DNA of 8,875 nt. Origin: Bacteroidales bacterium. GTDB lineage: Bacteria; Bacteroidota; Bacteroidia; Bacteroidales; F082. The stretch spans positions 1 to 8,875 of the forward strand of contig JAGCCO010000153.1 in the NCBI GenBank assembly GCA_017651645.1, given 5' to 3'. Below the pieces are notes generated by a model. It saw only the letters and a program-made list of their open reading frames with translations, was not told the DNA's origin and searched no databases. The position numbers were made by a program, and so were the translations under genes. How positions within the stretch are numbered: the stretch's first letter is position 1; every line of letters starts with the position of its first letter. Below, piece by piece: positions 7,223 through 8,875 of the stretch.

Positions 7223-7237
7223 GAAAATAATATTTTC
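7223..7237 (+). promoter_or_regulatory. Inverted repeat abutting the porK -7 box, possible operator
   Basis: GAAAATAATATTTTC has perfect six-base arms (7223-7228 and 7232-7237) around a three-base spacer, and ends exactly where the -7 box begins. A protein bound here would interfere with promoter recognition. The arms are A/T-rich, so the repeat may be chance. Confidence 0.35.
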
Positions 7238-7245
7238 TAATTTTG
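7238..7245 (+). promoter_or_regulatory. Bacteroidota-type -7 box before porK
   Basis: TAATTTTG matches TAnnTTTG. It lies 96 bases before the porK ATG, predicting a leader of about 89 bases, three times longer than for the other genes here. It would let porK and later genes be expressed apart from porP. No -33 TTTG at normal spacing is seen. Confidence 0.45.
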
Positions 7246-7262
7246 GCGGTTTTTAGAAAGTA

Positions 7263-7285
7263 AAGTTGTCCGTAATGGTCAACTT
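7263..7285 (+). promoter_or_regulatory. Hairpin in the predicted 5' leader of porK
   Basis: AAGTTG (7263-7268) pairs with CAACTT (7280-7285). Inside, after a T-T mismatch, CCG pairs with TGG around the loop TAA. There is no T-run after it, so it is not a terminator. If transcription starts near 7252, this would be a leader stem-loop about 55 bases before the start codon; at DNA level it could be an operator. Confidence 0.45.
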
Positions 7286-7340
7286 GATTTGAACAAGAGA
7301 ATAAAAGAAATAAAATAGTAATCATATCATTGTCAAGAAG

Positions 7341-8750
7341 ATGAAAAGACTATTGTTCGTGTTTTCCGTGGCGCTGCTGCTCACAGCCTGCGGTAATTCA
7401 AACCAAGGCGAGCTGGTTGGAGTGAGAAAATCCAACAAGACCTTTAATCAGCCTGATCCTTACGGGATGGTGTTTGTCCCGCAAGGCAATTTTACCATGG
7501 GTGCGGGTGGAGAAGACATTACCTCATCCTATCTGAATGAGCCAAAAACGGTGTCCGTCTCCGCTTTCTTCATGGACGAGACCGAAATCACCAACAATGA
7601 GTACCGCCAATTTGTCTATTGGGTCAGAGACTCCATCGCAAGAAGAATACTTGCCGACAACTTCCCCGACAAATATGCCATCACCGAGAGCAAATCAGGT
7701 GAGGTGTACGATCCGCCAAGGATAAACTGGAAAGAGAAAATCGACTGGAACAGCAAGGAACAGGATGTGCGTGAAGCCCTTGAGCCGATGTATCTCCCCG
7801 AGCATGAGAGGTATTTCCGCAGGAAGGAAATCGATACCAGAAAGTTGTATTATTCCTATTATTGGTTTGACATGGTAGCTGCAGCCAAGAAGGATTTCTC
7901 CGACGACAAATTGGTTGGAAACGATTACTCCTTGGGTGAGGCCGACGCTGGTATTAATGTGGACCGTAAGGGTGCTTGGTCGAACCGTAAACAGGGCTAC
8001 AGCGACCGTTCGGTCTATGCCCGTGCCGAAGTCATCAACGTCTATCCTGACACACTTTGCTGGATTCACGACTACAGCTATTCATTCAACGACCCGATGA
8101 CGGAGAAGTACTTTTGGCATCCTGCCTACGATAACTATCCAGTGGTGGGTGTCACCTGGCAGCAGGCCCGCGCTTTCTGCGTATGGCGCACCGAGTTGCT
8201 CAATGCTTACCTCCGCACCAAGAAGGATGTCGACTTGTCAGAGTTCCGTTTGCCCACCGAGGCTGAATGGGAATGGGCTGCTCGTGGCGGCAAGATGTTG
8301 AACCCCTATCCGTGGGGCGGTCCTAACGCCAGCAATGCCAAAGGCTGCTTCATGGCCAACTTCAAACCCAGAAGAGGTAACTACCTCGCCGACGGTGGTC
8401 TGCGTACTCTCGTGGTGGGCTGCTATCCTCCCAACGGTTGGGGCCTCTACGACATGGCTGGTAATGTGGCCGAATGGACCAATACCGCCTACGACCCCAA
8501 CTCGTATAACTTTACTTGGGACATGAACCCCAACTACACCTACAATGCAAAGGCTGACGATCCGCCGGTCATGAAGCGTAAGGTTGTTCGCGGCGGCTCA
8601 TGGAAGGATGTGTCTTATTACTTGCAAGTCACCACCCGCGACTATCAGTATCAAGATACAGCCAACTGCTACACAGGCTTCCGTTGCATCCAGCCTTACT
8701 TAGGCCGCAATAAGGGCGACAACCCGAGAATGTCTAGGGTATACAGATAA
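7341..8750 (+). CDS. porK: T9SS ring lipoprotein PorK/GldK (FGE-sulfatase-like fold)
   Basis: This 469-residue protein has a lipoprotein signal peptide (MKRLLFVFSVALLLTAC-G, lipobox LTAC, acylated C17) and an FGE-sulfatase-like domain. Domain landmarks are YGMVFVPQGNFTMG (41-54), FFMDETEITNNEYRQF (76-91), YPVVGVTWQQARAFCVWR (266-283), FRLPTEAEWEWAARGG (302-317), GWGLYDMAGNVAEW (366-379), VVRGGSWKD (415-423) and TGFRCI (445-450). A segment of about 160 residues (100-260) interrupts the fold, as is usual for GldK. In catalytic FGE proteins two cysteines lie after the GGS motif; here that stretch (VSYYLQVTTRDYQY) has none, so it should be structural rather than an enzyme. PorK and PorN form the periplasmic ring under the outer membrane that links the inner-membrane PorL-PorM motor to the translocon. 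The start is ATG at 7341, and porL follows after 57 bases. Confidence 0.96.
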   Translation: MKRLLFVFSVALLLTACGNSNQGELVGVRKSNKTFNQPDPYGMVFVPQGNFTMGAGGEDITSSYLNEPKTVSVSAFFMDETEITNNEYRQFVYWVRDSIARRILADNFPDKYAITESKSGEVYDPPRINWKEKIDWNSKEQDVREALEPMYLPEHERYFRRKEIDTRKLYYSYYWFDMVAAAKKDFSDDKLVGNDYSLGEADAGINVDRKGAWSNRKQGYSDRSVYARAEVINVYPDTLCWIHDYSYSFNDPMTEKYFWHPAYDNYPVVGVTWQQARAFCVWRTELLNAYLRTKKDVDLSEFRLPTEAEWEWAARGGKMLNPYPWGGPNASNAKGCFMANFKPRRGNYLADGGLRTLVVGCYPPNGWGLYDMAGNVAEWTNTAYDPNSYNFTWDMNPNYTYNAKADDPPVMKRKVVRGGSWKDVSYYLQVTTRDYQYQDTANCYTGFRCIQPYLGRNKGDNPRMSRVYR

Positions 8751-8807
8751 TATTTGAAAAATCATAAATTAAACAAATAACAAACAATCTTTAAAATTAC
8801 AATTGTC

Positions 8808-8875
8808 ATGGCAAAAAAAGAACTTAGCAAATTCCAACAATTCCTCGTTTCGAGAAAGTTCAAAACCTTCATGGG
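8808..8875 (+). CDS. porL: N-terminal fragment of T9SS motor protein PorL/GldL (runs off the window)
   Basis: ATG at 8808 opens a frame of 22 codons to the window end (MAKKELSKFQQFL, then RKFKTFMG). The short basic start followed by a K-x-F-M-G run is how GldL/PorL proteins lead into their first membrane segment, which would lie just outside. The identification rests mainly on position directly after porK in the conserved KLMN order. PorL with PorM forms the proton-driven inner-membrane motor of the T9SS. The 57-base gap upstream is A/T-rich and has no promoter box of the TAnnTTTG type, suggesting cotranscription with porK. Confidence 0.85.
   Translation, partial: MAKKELSKFQQFLVSRKFKTFM

Noticed and set aside
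7263..7285. Intrinsic terminator between porP and porK
   Set aside because: The hairpin is not followed by a T-run; GATTTGAACAAG comes next, so termination here is unlikely.
7341..8750. Active formylglycine-generating enzyme or sulfatase activator
   Set aside because: The lipobox, the large insertion, the lack of the paired cysteines after the GGS motif and the porP-porK-porL order identify PorK/GldK instead.
1..8875. CRISPR array, tRNA, rRNA, insertion sequence or phage genes
   Set aside because: No regularly spaced short repeats, tRNA-like cloverleaf, rRNA-like stretch, transposase or terminal inverted repeats were seen; gene coverage is nearly continuous.

Overview
The window comes from a Bacteroidota chromosome, most likely a Bacteroidales member. 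The evidence is the start of a type IX secretion system (T9SS) core operon in the order porP-porK-porL, three secreted proteins ending in T9SS type A sorting domains, the lack of Shine-Dalgarno-like sites before the genes, and Bacteroidota-type -7 boxes (TAnnTTTG) in four intergenic gaps. Every gene I can support is on the + strand. I cannot name a genus or species.

Left part (1-3433): three consecutive genes for T9SS cargo proteins. The first is cut by the window edge. The second starts inside its stop codon (ATGA overlap), and the third most likely starts 26 bases before the second ends, so the three look like one transcription and translation unit. The two complete proteins have a signal peptide, a body of about seven degenerate repeats resembling beta-propeller blades, and a C-terminal sorting domain. 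Their 3' ends share a 70-base segment that is 59/70 identical at DNA level, although the rest has diverged. No enzymatic motif was recognised. A 165-base gap with a weak hairpin and a promoter-like box follows.

Middle (3599-6061): a membrane-anchored M23 (LytM-type) metallopeptidase with all metal-site residues, then an RseP-type site-2 intramembrane metalloprotease with HELGH, two PDZ-like domains and an LDGG motif. Each has its own -7 box about 30 bases before its start codon.

Right part (6165-8875): porP/sprF (outer-membrane beta-barrel-like T9SS protein, probably starting at TTG), porK/gldK (outer-membrane lipoprotein with an FGE-sulfatase-like fold) and the first 22 codons of porL/gldL. 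PorK forms the periplasmic T9SS ring with PorN, and PorL with PorM forms the inner-membrane motor. The porM and porN genes would be expected just downstream. The porK leader is unusually long and holds two inverted repeats.

How it fits together: the cargo proteins are of the kind exported by the machine encoded a few kilobases downstream, while the two proteases between them act on the envelope. That grouping is visible in the sequence; a regulatory or functional link between the proteases and the T9SS is only inference. No RNA gene, insertion sequence, CRISPR array or clear horizontal-transfer boundary was seen, and no stretch longer than 300 bases lacks a gene. The window is mostly recognisable biology; the least explained parts are the cargo cluster and the porK leader.
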